DNA from: Alentia gelatinosa
Lineage: Eukaryota > Annelida > Polychaeta > Phyllodocida > Polynoidae
NCBI GenBank assembly: GCA_950022655.1
Contig: OX465584.1
Coordinates: 27,687,469 to 27,751,468 of the forward strand
Direction: 5' to 3'
Length of the DNA stretch: 64,000 bases
Shown here: in pieces, positions 1-12,698 of the stretch
Numbering within the stretch: position 1 is the stretch's first letter
How the letters are laid out: each line of letters starts with the position of its first letter
The notes under the pieces: generated by a model
Told to the model about the DNA's origin: nothing
What the model saw: the letters and a program-made list of their open reading frames with translations, nothing else
Databases searched by the model: none
Position numbers and translations under genes: made by a program

Positions 1-1247
1 TTTGTGGAGTAGTCGGCAGGGTGTTTCCCTGGCAATGTGAGTGTCGGGTGTTCGAACCCAGCAATAGGCAGCCCATAATTTAATTTTTCAATATTTTCCT
101 CTTAACTCGGACTCGACGAAGTCGCTAAATATATCCATGATATTTATGCAAGATAGATAAAAGAAGCAAAAGGAACCAAACTGATTTGTTCCTGCTATAT
201 TTTGAGCATACCAATCTCTGACCACTTTAAAGTTTGCTTATAATGGGAGGATAGCAAACCATTCCTGTTGAGGAAGCATAATTTGTTTCACACCGTCTCC
301 ACCAGGTGGCAAGCCTGTACCATGACTTGACCAGTCTCTCCTCACTGGTAGGGTTCCCTACACAGCATGTTGCAGGGCTTGCCCTGTAGAGGAATCATGT
401 GCATCTTGTCCTGTAAAACAAATTCAGAATACTCTCATCAGCAATGTTTAGCAAGACACATACTGATTTTACATTATCTACCAATGACAAAGGGTTGGAG
501 GGTTTCAATGTGATTTTTCTTGAGAAATCCTACATTGAAAAACGTCCCTGTGAACTAAATGCTTTTTCATAGAGGTTAATTAATTGCTCTTGAATGCTAT
601 TCCAGTGAGGGATTATGATATCAGTATATGGTAGTATTGTGGAGCAGCTTATAGGACTATTTCTTGGATTCTAAAAAAGCATAATTGAGACTTTTGTCAT
701 GGACTTCATAGGGCTCTATGTTCAACCGAGGCCATTGTTTTAAAATGATACAAACATGATCAATTATACATAATTATCATATTTGACCTGAACTTCACCA
801 AGGACAATGCCATAAATCGTAAATAAACTGGGGGAGAAGGTCTTCTAGAGATAAGTGAAAATATGCATGTCAAATATATCCATGATACTTATTACCTACT
901 ATATCTAAAAAACTACGATTCTGGTAGTATCTGCTTGGACTTCTGCCCGCACATAAGGAGAGAGTGAACCAGACTTAGGCTTGGAGAGTGAGGGGCCACG
1001 AGAGTTAGAATCTCGTGGAGGAAAATATTAGAATCTGTTCTTCTTTTTTTGTAGATCTATTTGCAGAAATATCTTTTCTCTTATGATTTATTTCGAGCCA
1101 TGCCAAAATCGATGTTTAGTAGTGTAGTTTTCTTATCTACTTTTCAGGTGAGAGATCTCAACTTTCGCTGGTCGCCCCACTTTCAAAACCCCACTGATTC
1201 CCTCCACCCAGCAACAGCCTAAGTATTTGACCCTATTAGAGCATCTG

Positions 1248-1338
1248 ACTTTGTGGAGTAGTCGGCAGGGTGTTTCCCTGGCAATGCGAGTGTCGGGTGT
1301 TCGAACCCAGCAATAGGCAGCCCATAATTTCATTTTTC
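1248..1338 (+). other. tRNA-like (Pol III A/B box) segment, one per monomer
   Basis: Representative of a segment present at the same offset in every monomer. TGGAGTAGTCG (offset 5-15) fits the A box TRGYNNARNNG with one mismatch. GTTCGAACC (offset 50-58) fits the B box GWTCRANNC exactly. The two starts are 45 nt apart, against 44 in a typical tRNA gene. A TTTTT run at offset 84-88 could end Pol III transcription, giving an RNA of roughly 90 nt. The cloverleaf is degenerate: T-stem and acceptor pairs are mostly broken, although GGGT/ACCC can pair around the T loop. I infer a tRNA-derived SINE head captured in the satellite monomer; activity is unknown. Confidence 0.55.
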
Positions 1339-2238
1339 AATATTCTCCTCTTAACTCGGACTCGACGAAGTCGCTAAATATATCCATGATATTTATGCAA
1401 GATAGATAAAAGAAGCAAAAGGAACCAAACTGATTTGGTCCTGCTATATTTTGAGCGTACCAATCTCTGATCACTTTAAAGTTTGCTTATAATGGATGGA
1501 TAGCAAACCATTCCTGTTGAGGAAGCATAATTTGTTTCACACCGTCTCCACCAGGTGGCAAGCCTGTACCATGACTTGACCAGTCTCTCCTCACTGGTAG
1601 GGTTCCCTACACAGCATGTTGCAGAGCCTGCCCTATAGAGGAATCATGTGCATCTTGTCCTGTATAACAAATTCAGAATACTCTCATCAGCAATGTTTAG
1701 CAAGACACATACTGATATTACCAATGATCTACCAATGACAAAGGGTTGGAGGGTTTCAATGTGATTTTTCTTGAGAAATCCTACATTGTAAAACGTCCCT
1801 GTGAACTAAATGCTTTTTCATAGAGGTAAATTAATTGCTCTTGAATGCTATTCCAGTGAGGGATTATGATATCAGTATATGGTAGTATTGTGGAGCAGCT
1901 TATAGGACTATTTCTTGGATTCTAAAAAAGCATAATTGAGACTTTTGTCATGGACTTCATAGTGCTCTATGTTCAACTGAGGCGATTGTTTTAAAATGAT
2001 ACAAACATGATCAATTATACATAATTATCATATTTGACCTGAACTTCACCAAGGACAATGCCATAAATCGTAAATAAACTGGGGGAGAAGGTCTTCTAGA
2101 GATAAGTGAAAATATGCATGTCAAATATATCCATGATACTTATTACCTACTATATCTAAAAAACTACGATTCTGGTAGTATCTGCTTGGACTTCTGCCTG
2201 CACATAAGGACAGAGTGAACCAGACTTAGGCTTGGAGA

Positions 2239-2273
2239 GTGAGGGGCCACGAGAGTTAGAATCTCGTGGAGGA
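2239..2273. repeat. monomer-internal hairpin CCACGAGA/TCTCGTGG
   Basis: Within GGGGCCACGAGAGTTAGAAT followed by CTCGTGG there is a perfect 8-bp inverted repeat with a 7-nt loop. It recurs in nearly every monomer at offset ~1,000. In monomers near 7,245 and 17,305 the right arm reads TCTCACGG, and near 6,010 it reads TCTCATGG, so pairing is partly lost there. A second perfect hairpin, CAGGGC-TT-GCCCTG, lies at offset ~373, and CAGGG-TGTTT-CCCTG lies in the tRNA-like segment. Confidence 0.7.
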
Positions 2274-5200
2274 AAATATTAGAATCTGTTCTTCTTTTTT
2301 TGTAGATCTATTTGCAGAAATATCTTTTCTCTTATGATTTATTTCGAGCCATGCAAAAATCGATGTTTAGTAGTGTAGTTTTCTTATCTACTTTTCAGGT
2401 GAGAGATCTCAACCTTCGCTGGTCCCCACTTTCAAAACCCCGCTGATTCCCTCCACCCAGCAACAGCCTAAGTATTTGACCCTATTAGAGCATCTGACTT
2501 TGTGGAGTAGTCGGCAGGGTGTTTCCCTGGCAATGTGAGTGTCGGGTGTTCGAACACAGCAATAGGCAGCCCATAATTTAATTTTTCAATATTTTCCTCT
2601 TAACTCGGACTCGACGAAGTCGCTAAATATATCCATGATATTTATGCAAAATAGATAAAAGAAGCAAAAGGAACCAAACTGATTTGTTCCTGCTATATTT
2701 TGAGCGTACCAATCTCTGATCACTTTAAAGTTTGCTTATAATGGATGGATAGCAAACCATTCCTGTTGAGGAAGCATAATTTGTTTCACACCGTCTCCAC
2801 CAGGTGGCAAGCCTGTACCATGACTTGACCAGTCTCTTCTCACTGGTAGGGTTCCCTACACAGCATGTTGCAGGGCTTGCCCTGTAGAGGAATCATGTGC
2901 ATCTTGTCCTGTAAAACAAATTCAGAATACTCTCATCAGCAATGTTTAGCAAGACACATACTGATTTTACATTATCTACCAATGACAAAGGGTTGGAGGG
3001 TTTCAATGTGATTTTTCTTGAGAAATCCTACATTGTAAAACGTCCCTGTGAACTAAATGCTTTTTCATAGAGGTAAATTAATTGCTCTTGAATGCTATTC
3101 CAGTGAGGGATTATGATATCAGTATATGGTAGTATTGTGGAGCAGCTTATAGGACTATTTCTTGGATTCTAAAAAAGCATAATTGAGACTTTTGTCATGG
3201 ACTTCATAGGGCTCTATGTTCAACCGAGGCCATTGTTTTAAAATGATACAAACATGATCAATTATACATAATTATCATATTTGACCTGAACTTCACCAAG
3301 GACAATGCCATAAATCGTAAATAAACTGGGGGAGAAGGTCTTCTAGAGATAAGTGAAAATATGCATGTCAAATATATCCATGATACTTATTACCTACTAT
3401 ATCTAAAAAACTACGATTCTGGTAGTATCTGCTTGGACTTCTGCCCGCACATAAGGACAGAGTGAACCAGACTTAGGCTTGGAGAGTGAGGGGCCACGAG
3501 AGTGAAAATCTCGTGGAGGAAAATATTAGAATCTGTTCTTCTTTTTTTGTAGATCTATTTGCAGAAATATCTTTTCTCTTATGATTTATTTCGAGCCATG
3601 CCAAAATCGATGTTTAGTAGTGTAGTTTTCTTATCTACTTTTCAGGTGAGAGATCTCAACTTTCGCTGGTCGCCCCACTTTCAAAACCCCGCTGATTCCC
3701 TCCACCCAGCAACAGCCTAAGTATTTGACCCTATTAGAGCATCTGACTTTGTGGAGTAGTCGGCAGGGTGTTTCCCTGGCAATGTGAGTGTCGGGTGTTC
3801 GAACCCAGCAATAGGCAGCCCATAATTTAATTTTTCAATATTTTCCTCTTAACTCGGACTCGACGAAGTCGCTAAATATATCCATGATATTTATGCAAGA
3901 TAGATAAAAGAAGCAAAAGGAACCAAACTGATTTGTTCCTGCTATATTTTGAGCATACCAATCTCTGACCACTTTAAAGTTTGCTTATAATGGGAGGATA
4001 GCAAACCATTCCTGTTGAGGAAGCATAATTTGTTTCACACCGTCTCCACCAGGTGGCAAGCCTGTACCATGACTTGACCAGTCTCTCCTCACTGGTAGGG
4101 TTCCCTACACAGCATGTTGCAGGGCTTGCCCTGTAGAGGAATCATGTGCATCTTGTCCTGTAAAACAAATTCAGAATACTCTCATCAGCAATGTTTAGCA
4201 AGACACATACTGATTTTACATTATCTACCAATGACAAAGGGTTGGAGGGTTTCAATGTGATTTTTCTTGAGAAATCCTACATTGAAAAACGTCCCTGTGA
4301 ACTAAATGCTTTTTCATAGAGGTTAATTAATTGCTCTTGAATGCTATTCCAGTGAGGGATTATGATATCAGTATATGGTAGTATTGTGGAGCAGCTTATA
4401 GGACTATTTCTTGGATTCTAAAAAAGCATAATTGAGACTTTTGTCATGGACTTCATAGGGCTCTATGTTCAACCGAGGCCATTGTTTTAAAATGATACAA
4501 ACATGATCAATTATACATAATTATCATATTTGACCTGAACTTCACCAAGGACAATGCCATAAATCGTAAATAAACTGGGGGAGAAGGTCTTCTAGAGATA
4601 AGTGAAAATATGCATGTCAAATATATCCATGATACTTATTACCTACTATATCTAAAAAACTACGATTCTGGTAGTATCTGCTTGGACTTCTGCCCGCACA
4701 TAAGGAGAGAGTGAACCAGACTTAGGCTTGGAGAGTGAGGGGCCACGAGAGTTAGAATCTCGTGGAGGAAAATATTAGAATCTGTTCTTCTTTTTTTGTA
4801 GATCTATTTGCAGAAATATCTTTTCTCTTATGATTTATTTCGAGCCATGCCAAAATCGATGTTTAGTAGTGTAGTTTTCTTATCTACTTTTCAGGTGAGA
4901 GATCTCAACTTTCGCTGGTCGCCCCACTTTCAAAACCCCACTGATTCCCTCCACCCAGCAACAGCCTAAGTATTTGACCCTATTAGAGCATCTGACTTTG
5001 TGGAGTAGTCGGCAGGGTGTTTCCCTGGCAATGCGAGTGTCGGGTGTTCGAACCCAGCAATAGGCAGCCCATAATTTCATTTTTCAATATTCTCCTCTTA
5101 ACTCGGACTCGACGAAGTCGCTAAATATATCCATGATATTTATGCAAGATAGATAAAAGAAGCAAAAGGAACCAAACTGATTTGGTCCTGCTATATTTTG

Positions 5201-8200
5201 AGCGTACCAATCTCTGATCACTTTAAAGTTTGCTTATAATGGATGGATAGCAAACCATTCCTGTTGAGGAAGCATAATTTGTTTCACACCGTCTCCACCA
5301 GGTGGCAAGCCTGTACCATGACTTGACCAGTCTCTCCTCACTGGTAGGGTTCCCTACACAGCATGTTGCAGAGCCTGCCCTATAGAGGAATCATGTGCAT
5401 CTTGTCCTGTATAACAAATTCAGAATACTCTCATCAGCAATGTTTAGCAAGACACATACTGATATTACCAATGATCTACCAATGACAAAGGGTTGGAGGG
5501 TTTCAATGTGATTTTTCTTGAGAAATCCTACATTGTAAAACGTCCCTGTGAACTAAATGCTTTTTCATAGAGGTAAATTAATTGCTCTTGAATGCTATTC
5601 CAGTGAGGGATTATGATATCAGTATATGGTAGTATTTGGGAGCAGCTTATAGGACTATTTCTTGGATTCTAAAAAAGCATAATTGAGACTTTTGTCATGG
5701 ACTTCATAGTGCTCTATGTTCAACTGAGGCGATTGTTTTAAAATGATACAAACATGATCAATTATACATAATTATCATATTTGACCTGAACTTCACCAAG
5801 GACAATGCCATAAATCGTAAATAAACTGGGGGAGAAGGTCTTCTAGAGATAAGTGAAAATATGCATGTCAAATATATCCATGATACTTATTACCTACTAT
5901 ATCTAAAAAACTACGATTCTGGTAGTATCTGCTTGGACTTCTGCCCGCACATAAGGACAGAGTGAACCAGACTTAGGCTTGGAGAGTGAGGGGCCACGAG
6001 AGTTAGAATCTCATGGAGGAAAATATTAGAATCTGTTCTTCTTTTTTTGTAGATCTATTTGCAGAAATATCTTTTCTCTTATGATTTATTTCGAGCCATG
6101 CAAAAATCGATGTTTAGTAGTGTAGTTTTCTTATCTACTTTTCAGGTGAGAGATCTCAACTTTCGCTGGTTGCCCCACTTTCAAAACCCCGCTGATTCCC
6201 TCCACCCAGCAACAGCCTAAGTATTTGACCCTATTAGAGCATCTGACTTTGTGGAGTAGTCGGCAGGGTGTTTCCCTGGCAATGTGAGTGTCGGGTGTTC
6301 GAACCCAGCAATAGGCAGCCCATAATTTAATTTTTCAATATTTTCCTCTTAACTCGGACTCGACGAAGTCGCTAAATATATCCATGATATTTATGCAAGA
6401 TAGATAAAAGAAGCAAAAGGAACCAAACTGATTTGTTCCTGCTATATTTTGAGCGTACCAATCTCTGATCACTTTAAAGTTTGCTTATTATGGATGGATA
6501 GCAAACCATTCCTGTTGAGGAAGCATTTGTTTCACACCGTCTCCACCAGGTGGCAAGCCTGTACCATGACTTGACCAGTCTCTCCTCACTGGTAGGGTTC
6601 CCTACACAGCATGTTGCAGGGCTTGCCCTGTAGAGGAATCATGTGCATCTTGTCCTGTATAACAAATTCAGAATACTCTCATCAGCAATGTTTAGCAAGA
6701 CACATACTGATATTACCAATGATCTACCAATGACAAAGGTTTGGAGGGTTTCAATGTGATTTTTCTTGAGAAATCCTACATTGAAAAACGTCCCTGTGAA
6801 CTAAATGCTTTTTCATAGAGGTTAATTAATTGCTCTTGAATGCTATTCCAGTGAGGGATTATGATATCAGTATATGGTAGTATTGTGGAGCAGCTTATAG
6901 GACTATTTCTTGGATTCTAAAAAAGCATAATTGAGACTTTTGTCATGGACTTCATAGGGCTCTATGTTCAACTGAGGCCATTGTTTTAAAATGATACAAA
7001 CATGATCAATTATACATAATTATCATATTTGACCTGAACTTCACCAAGGACAATGCCATAAATCGTAAATAAACTGGGGGAGAAGGTCTTCTAGAGATAA
7101 GTGAAAATATGCATGTCAAATATATCCATGATACTTATTACCTACTATATCTAAAAAACTACGATTCTGGTAGTATCTGCTTGGACTTCTGCCCGCACAT
7201 AAGGACAGAGTGAACCAGACTTAGGCTTGGAGAGTGAGGGGCCACGAGAGTGAGAATCTCACGGAGGAAAATATTAGAATCTGTTCTTCTTTTTTGTAAA
7301 TCTATTTGCAGAAATATCTTTTCTCTTATGATTTATTTCGAGTCATGCCGAAATTGATGTTTAGTAGTGTAGTTTTCTTATCTACTTTTCTCGTGAGAAA
7401 CCAATGAAATTTCAACTTTCGCTGGTCGCCCCACTTTCAAAACCCCGCTGATTCCCTCCACCCAGCAACAGCCTAAGTATTTGACCCTATTAGAGCATCT
7501 GACTTTGTGGAGTAGTCGGCAGGGTGTTTCCCTGGCAATGCGAGTGTCGGGTGTTCGAACCCAGCAATAGGCAGCCCATAATTTAATTTTTCAATATTCT
7601 CCTCTTAACTCGGACTCGACGAAGTCGCTAAATATATCCATGATATTTATGCAAGATAGATAAAAGAAGCAAAAGGAACCAAACTGATTTGTTCCTGCTA
7701 TATTTTGAGCGTACCAATCTCTGATCACTTTAAAGTTTGCTTATAATGGATGGATAGCAAACCATTCCTGTTGAGGAAGCATAATTTGTTTCACACCGTC
7801 TCCACCAGGTGGCAAGCCTGTACCATGACTTGACCAGTCTCTCCTCACTGGTAGGGTTCCCTACACAGCATGTTGCAGGGCCTGCCCTATAGAGGAATCA
7901 TGTGCATCTTGTCCTGTATAACAAATTCAGAATACTCTCATCAGCAATGTTTAGCAAGACACATACTGATATTACCAATGATCTACCAATGACAAAGGGT
8001 TGGAGGGTTTCAATGTGATTTTTCTTGAGAAATCCTACATTGTAAAACGTCCCTGTGAACTAGATGCTTTTTCATAGAGGTAAATTAATTGCTCTTGAAT
8101 GCTATTCCAGTGAGGGATTATGATATCAGTATATGGTAGTATTTGGGAGCAGCTTATAGGACTATTTCTTGGATTCTAAAAAAGCATAATTGAGACTTTT

Positions 8201-9584
8201 GTCATGGACTTCATAGTGCTCTATGTTCAACTGAGGCGATTGTTTTAAAATGATACAAACATGATCAATTATACATAATTATCATATTTGACCTGAACTT
8301 CACCAAGGACAATGCCATAAATCGTAAATAAACTGGGGGAGAAGGTCTTCTAGAGATAAGTGAAAATATGCATGTCAAATATATCCATGATACTTATTAC
8401 CTACTATATCTAAAAAACTACGATTCTGGTAGTATCTGCTTGGACTTCTGCCCGCACATAAGGACAGAGTGAACCAGACTTAGGCTTGGAGAGTGAGGGG
8501 CCACGAGAGTTAGAATCTCGTGGAGGAAAATATTAGAATCTGTTCTTCTTTTTTTGTAGATCTATTTGCAGAAATATCTTTTCTCTTATGATTTATTTCG
8601 AGCCATGCCAAAATCGATGTTTAGTAGTGTAGTTTTCTTATCTACTTTTCAGGTGAGAGATCTCAACTTTCGCTGGTCGCCCCACTTTCAAAACCCCGCT
8701 GATTCCCTCCACCCAGCAACAGCCTAAGTATTTGACCCTATTAGAGCATCTGACTTTGTGGAGTAGTCGGCAGGGTGTTTCCCTGGCAATGTGAGTGTCG
8801 GGTGTTCGAACCCAGCAATAGGCAGCCCATAATTTAATTTTTCAATATTTTCCTCTTAACTCGGACTCGACGAAGTCGCTAAATATATCCATGATATTTA
8901 TGCAAGATAGATAAAAGAAGCAAAAGGAACCAAACTGATTTGTTCCTGCTATATTTTGAGCGTACCAATCTCTGATCACTTTAAAGTTTGCTTATTATGG
9001 ATGGATAGCAAACCATTCCTGTTGAGGAAGCATAATTTGTTTCACACCGTCTCCACCAGGTGGCAAGCCTGTACCATGACTTGACCAGTCTCTTCTCACT
9101 GGTAGGGTTCCCTACACAGCATGTTGCAGGGCTTGCCCTGTAGAGGAATCATGTGCATCTTGTCCTGTAAAACAAATTCAGAATACTCTCATCAGCAATG
9201 TTTAGCAAGACACATACTGATTTTACATTATCTACCAATGACAAAGGGTTGGAGGGTTTCAATGTGATTTTTCTTGAGAAATCCTACATTGTAAAACGTC
9301 CCTGTGAACTAAATGCTTTTTCATAGAGGTAAATTAATTGCTCTTGAATGCTATTCCAGTGAGGGATTATGATATCAGTATATGGTAGTATTGTGGAGCA
9401 GCTTATAGGACTATTTCTTGGATTCTTAAAAAGCATAATTGAGACTTTTGTCATGGACTTCATAGGGCTCTATGTTCAACTGAGGTGATTGTTTTAAAAT
9501 GATACAAACATGATCAATTATACATAATTATCATATTTGACCTGAACTTCACCAAGGACAATGCCATAAATCGTAAATAAACTG

Positions 9585-10690
9585 GGAAGTGTCTTCTAGA
9601 GATAAGTGAAAATATGCATGTCAAATATATCCCATGATACTTATTACCTACTATATCTAAAAAACTACGATTCTGGTAGTATCTGCTTGGACTTCCTGCC
9701 CCGCACATAAGGAGAGAGTGAACCAGACTTAGGCTTGGGAGAGTGAGGGGCCACGAGAGATAGAATCTCGTGGAGGAAAATATTAGAATCTGTTCTTTCT
9801 TTTTTTTGTAGATCTATTTGCAGAAATATCTTTTCTCTTATGATTTATTTCGAGCCATGCCAAAATCGATGTTTAGTAGTGTAGTTTTCTTATCTACTTT
9901 TCAGGTGAGAGATCTCAACTTTCGCTGGTCGCCCCACTTTCAAAACTCCGCTGATTCCCTCCAACCAGCAACAGCCCTAAGTATTTGACCCTATTAGAGC
10001 ATCTGACCTTTGTGGAGTAGTCAGCAGGGTGTTTCCCTGGCAATGCGAGTGTCGGGTGTTCGAAACCCAGCAATAGGCAGCCCATAATTTCATTTTTCAA
10101 TATTCTCCTCTTAACTCAGGCTCGACGAAGTCGCTAGATATATCCATGATATTTATGCAAGATAGATAAAAGAAGCAAAAGGAACCAAACTGATTTGTTT
10201 CCTGCTATATTTTGAGCGTACCAATCTCTGATCACTTTAAAGTTTGCTTATTATGGATGGATAGCAAACCATTCCTGTTGAGGAAGCATTTGTTTCACAC
10301 CGTCTCCACCAGGTGGCAAGCCTGTACCATGACTTGGACCAGTCCTCTCCTCACTGGTAGGGTTCCCTACACAGCATGTTGCAGGGCTTGCCCCTGTAGA
10401 GGAAATCATGTGCATCTTGTCCTGTAAAACAAATTCAGAATACTCTCATCAGCAATGTTTAGCAAGGACACATACTGATATTACCAATGATCTACCAATG
10501 ACAAAGGGTTGGAGGGTTTCAATGTGATTTTTCTTGAGAAATCCTACATTGAAAAACGTCCCCTGTGAACTAAATGCTTTTTCATAGAGGTAAATTAATT
10601 GCTCTTGAATGCTATTCCAGTGAGGGATTATGATATCAGTATATGGTAGTATTGTGGAGCAGCTTATAGGACTATTTCTTGGATTCTAAA
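9585..10690. other. stretch with single-base insertions relative to its duplicate
   Basis: Compared with the copy ~10.05 kb to the right, this stretch carries about 16 extra single bases, mostly doubling an existing base: TATCCCATG, CTTCCTGCCCCGC, GGCTTGGGAGAG, ACAGCCCTAAG, GACCTTTGTGG, CGAAACCCAG, TTGGACCAGTCCTC, GAGGAAATC, GTCCCCTG. It also has one short loss (CTGGGAAGTG against CTGGGGGAGAAGG). No comparable cluster occurs elsewhere in the array. The pattern looks like local unpolished sequence rather than evolution. Confidence 0.75.
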
Positions 10691-11094
10691 AAAAGCATAA
10701 TTGAGACTTTTGTCATGGACTTCATAGGGCTCTATGTTCAACCGAGGCCATTGTTTTAAAATGATACAAACATGATCAATTATACATAATTATCATATTT
10801 GACCTGAACTTCACCAAGGACAATGCCATAAATCGTAAATAAACTGGGGGAGAGGGTCTTCTAGAGATAAGTGAAAATATGCATATCAAATATATCCATG
10901 ATACTTATTACCTACTATATCTAAAAAACTACGATTCTGGTCGTATCTGCTTGGACTTTTGCCCGCACATAAGGACAGAGTGAACCAGACTTAGGCTTGG
11001 AGAGTGAGGGGCCACGAGAGTTAGAATCTCGTGGAGGAAAATATTAGAATCTGTTCTTCTTTTTTTGTAGATCTATTTGCAGAAATATCTTTTC

Positions 11095-11115
11095 TCTTAT
11101 GATGCAGGGCTTGCC
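11095..11115. repeat. composite monomer junction (copy A)
   Basis: CTCTTATGAT, near offset 1,085 of one monomer, joins directly to TGCAGGGCTTGCCC, near offset 371 of the next. Two truncated monomers are thereby fused, giving the 1,975 bp interval. The identical junction recurs at about 21,146 in copy B, so the recombination preceded the block duplication. Confidence 0.9.
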
Positions 11116-12409
11116 CTGTAGAGGAATCATGTGCATCTTGTCCTGTATAACAAATTCAGAATACTCTCATCAGCAATGTTTAGCAAGACACATACTGATA
11201 TTACCAATGATCTACCAATGACAAAGGTTTGGAGGGTTTCAATGTGATTTTTCTTGAGAAATCCTACATTGAAAAACGTCCCTGTGAACTAAATGCTTTT
11301 TCATAGAGGTAAATTAATTGCTCTTGAATGCTATTCCAGTGAGGGATTATGATATCAGTATATGGTAGTATTGTGGAGCAGCTTATAGGACTATTTCTTG
11401 GATTCTAAAAAAGCATAATTGAGACTTTTGTCATGGACTTCATAGGGCTCTATGTTCAACTGAGGCCATTGTTTTAAAATGATACAAACATGATCAATTA
11501 TACATAATTATCATATTTGACCTGAACTTCACCAAGGACAATGCCATAAATCGTAAATAAACTGGGGGAGAAGGTCTTCTAGAGATAAGTGAAAATATGC
11601 ATGTCAAATATTTCCATGATACTTATTACCTACTATATCTAAAAAACTACGATTCTGGTAGTATCTGCTTGGACTTCTGCCCGCACATAAGGACAGAGTG
11701 AACCAGACTTAGGCTTGGAGAGTGAGGGGCCACGAGAGTGAAAATCTCGTGGAGGAAAATATTAGAATCTGTTCTTCTTTTTTTGTAGATCTATTTGCAG
11801 AAATATCTTTTCTCTTATGATTTATTTCGAGCCATGCCAAAATCGATGTTTAGTAGTGTAGTTTTCTTATCTACTTTTCAGGTGAGAGATCTCAACTTTC
11901 GCTGGTCGCCCCACTTTCAAAACCCCGCTGATTCCCTCCACCCAGCAACAGCCTAAGTATTTGACCCTATTAGAGCATCTGACTTTGTGAGGTAGTCGGC
12001 AGGGTGTTTCCCTGGCAATGTGAGTGTCGGGTGTTCGAACCCAGCAATAGGCAGCCCATAATTTAATTTTTCAATATTTTCCTCTTAACTCGGACTCGAC
12101 GAAGTCGCTAAATATATCCATGATATTTATGCAAGATAGATAAAAGAAGCAAAAGGAACCAAACTGATTTGTTCCTGCTATATTTTGAGCGTACCAATCT
12201 CTGATCACTTTAAAGTTTGCTTATAATGGATGGATAGCAAACCATTCCTGTTGAGGAAGCATAATTTGTTTCACACCGTCTCCACCAGGTGGCAAGCCTG
12301 TACCATGACTTGACCAGTCTCTCCTCACTGGTAGGGTTCCCTACACAGCATGTTGCAGGGCTTGCCCTGTAGAGGAATCATGTGCATCTTGTCCTGTAAA
12401 ACAAATTCA

Positions 12410-12698
12410 TGATATTTATGCAAGATAGATAAAAGAAGCAAAAGGAACCAAACTGATTTGTTCCTGCTATATTTTGAGCGTACCAATCTCTGATCACTTT
12501 AAAGTTTGCTTATAATGGATGGATAGCAAACCATTCCTGTTGAGGAAGCATAATTTGTTTCACACCGTCTCCACCAGGTGGCAAGCCTGTACCATGACTT
12601 GACCAGTCTCTCCTCACTGGTAGGGTTCCCTACACAGCATGTTGCAGGGCTTGCCCTGTAGAGGAATCATGTGCATCTTGTCCTGTAAAACAAATTCA
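12410..12698. repeat. 289-bp partial monomer duplication (five instances)
   Basis: After ACAAATTCA the sequence returns to TGATATTTATGC, repeating offsets 138-426 of the monomer. The same junction occurs at about 12,409, 15,192, 22,453, 25,236 and 30,515. The two parent sequences share only CA at the breakpoint. Identical breakpoints show one founding event later copied by block amplification. Confidence 0.9.

Larger units (their letters stand above)
1..6247. repeat. left block: 3-monomer higher-order repeat of 3,747 bp
   Basis: Five monomers. Monomer 1 (from 1) and monomer 4 (from 3748) share private variants: GAGCATACC instead of GAGCGTACC, TCTGACCAC, and AATGGGAGG. Monomer 2 (from 1250) and monomer 5 (from 4997) share GATATTACCAATGATCTACC and the CAGAGCCTGCCCTATAG variant. 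The period is therefore exactly 3,747 bp (3 x 1,249). Monomer 5 departs from monomer 2 in its second half (GTATTTGGGAGC against GTATTGTGGAGC), so the second 3-mer copy is incomplete or was later converted. Confidence 0.9.

Noticed and set aside
1248..1338. Functional tRNA gene in each monomer
   Set aside because: A and B boxes are good, but acceptor and T-stem pairing fail, and no plausible anticodon arm or CCA-ready acceptor could be formed.
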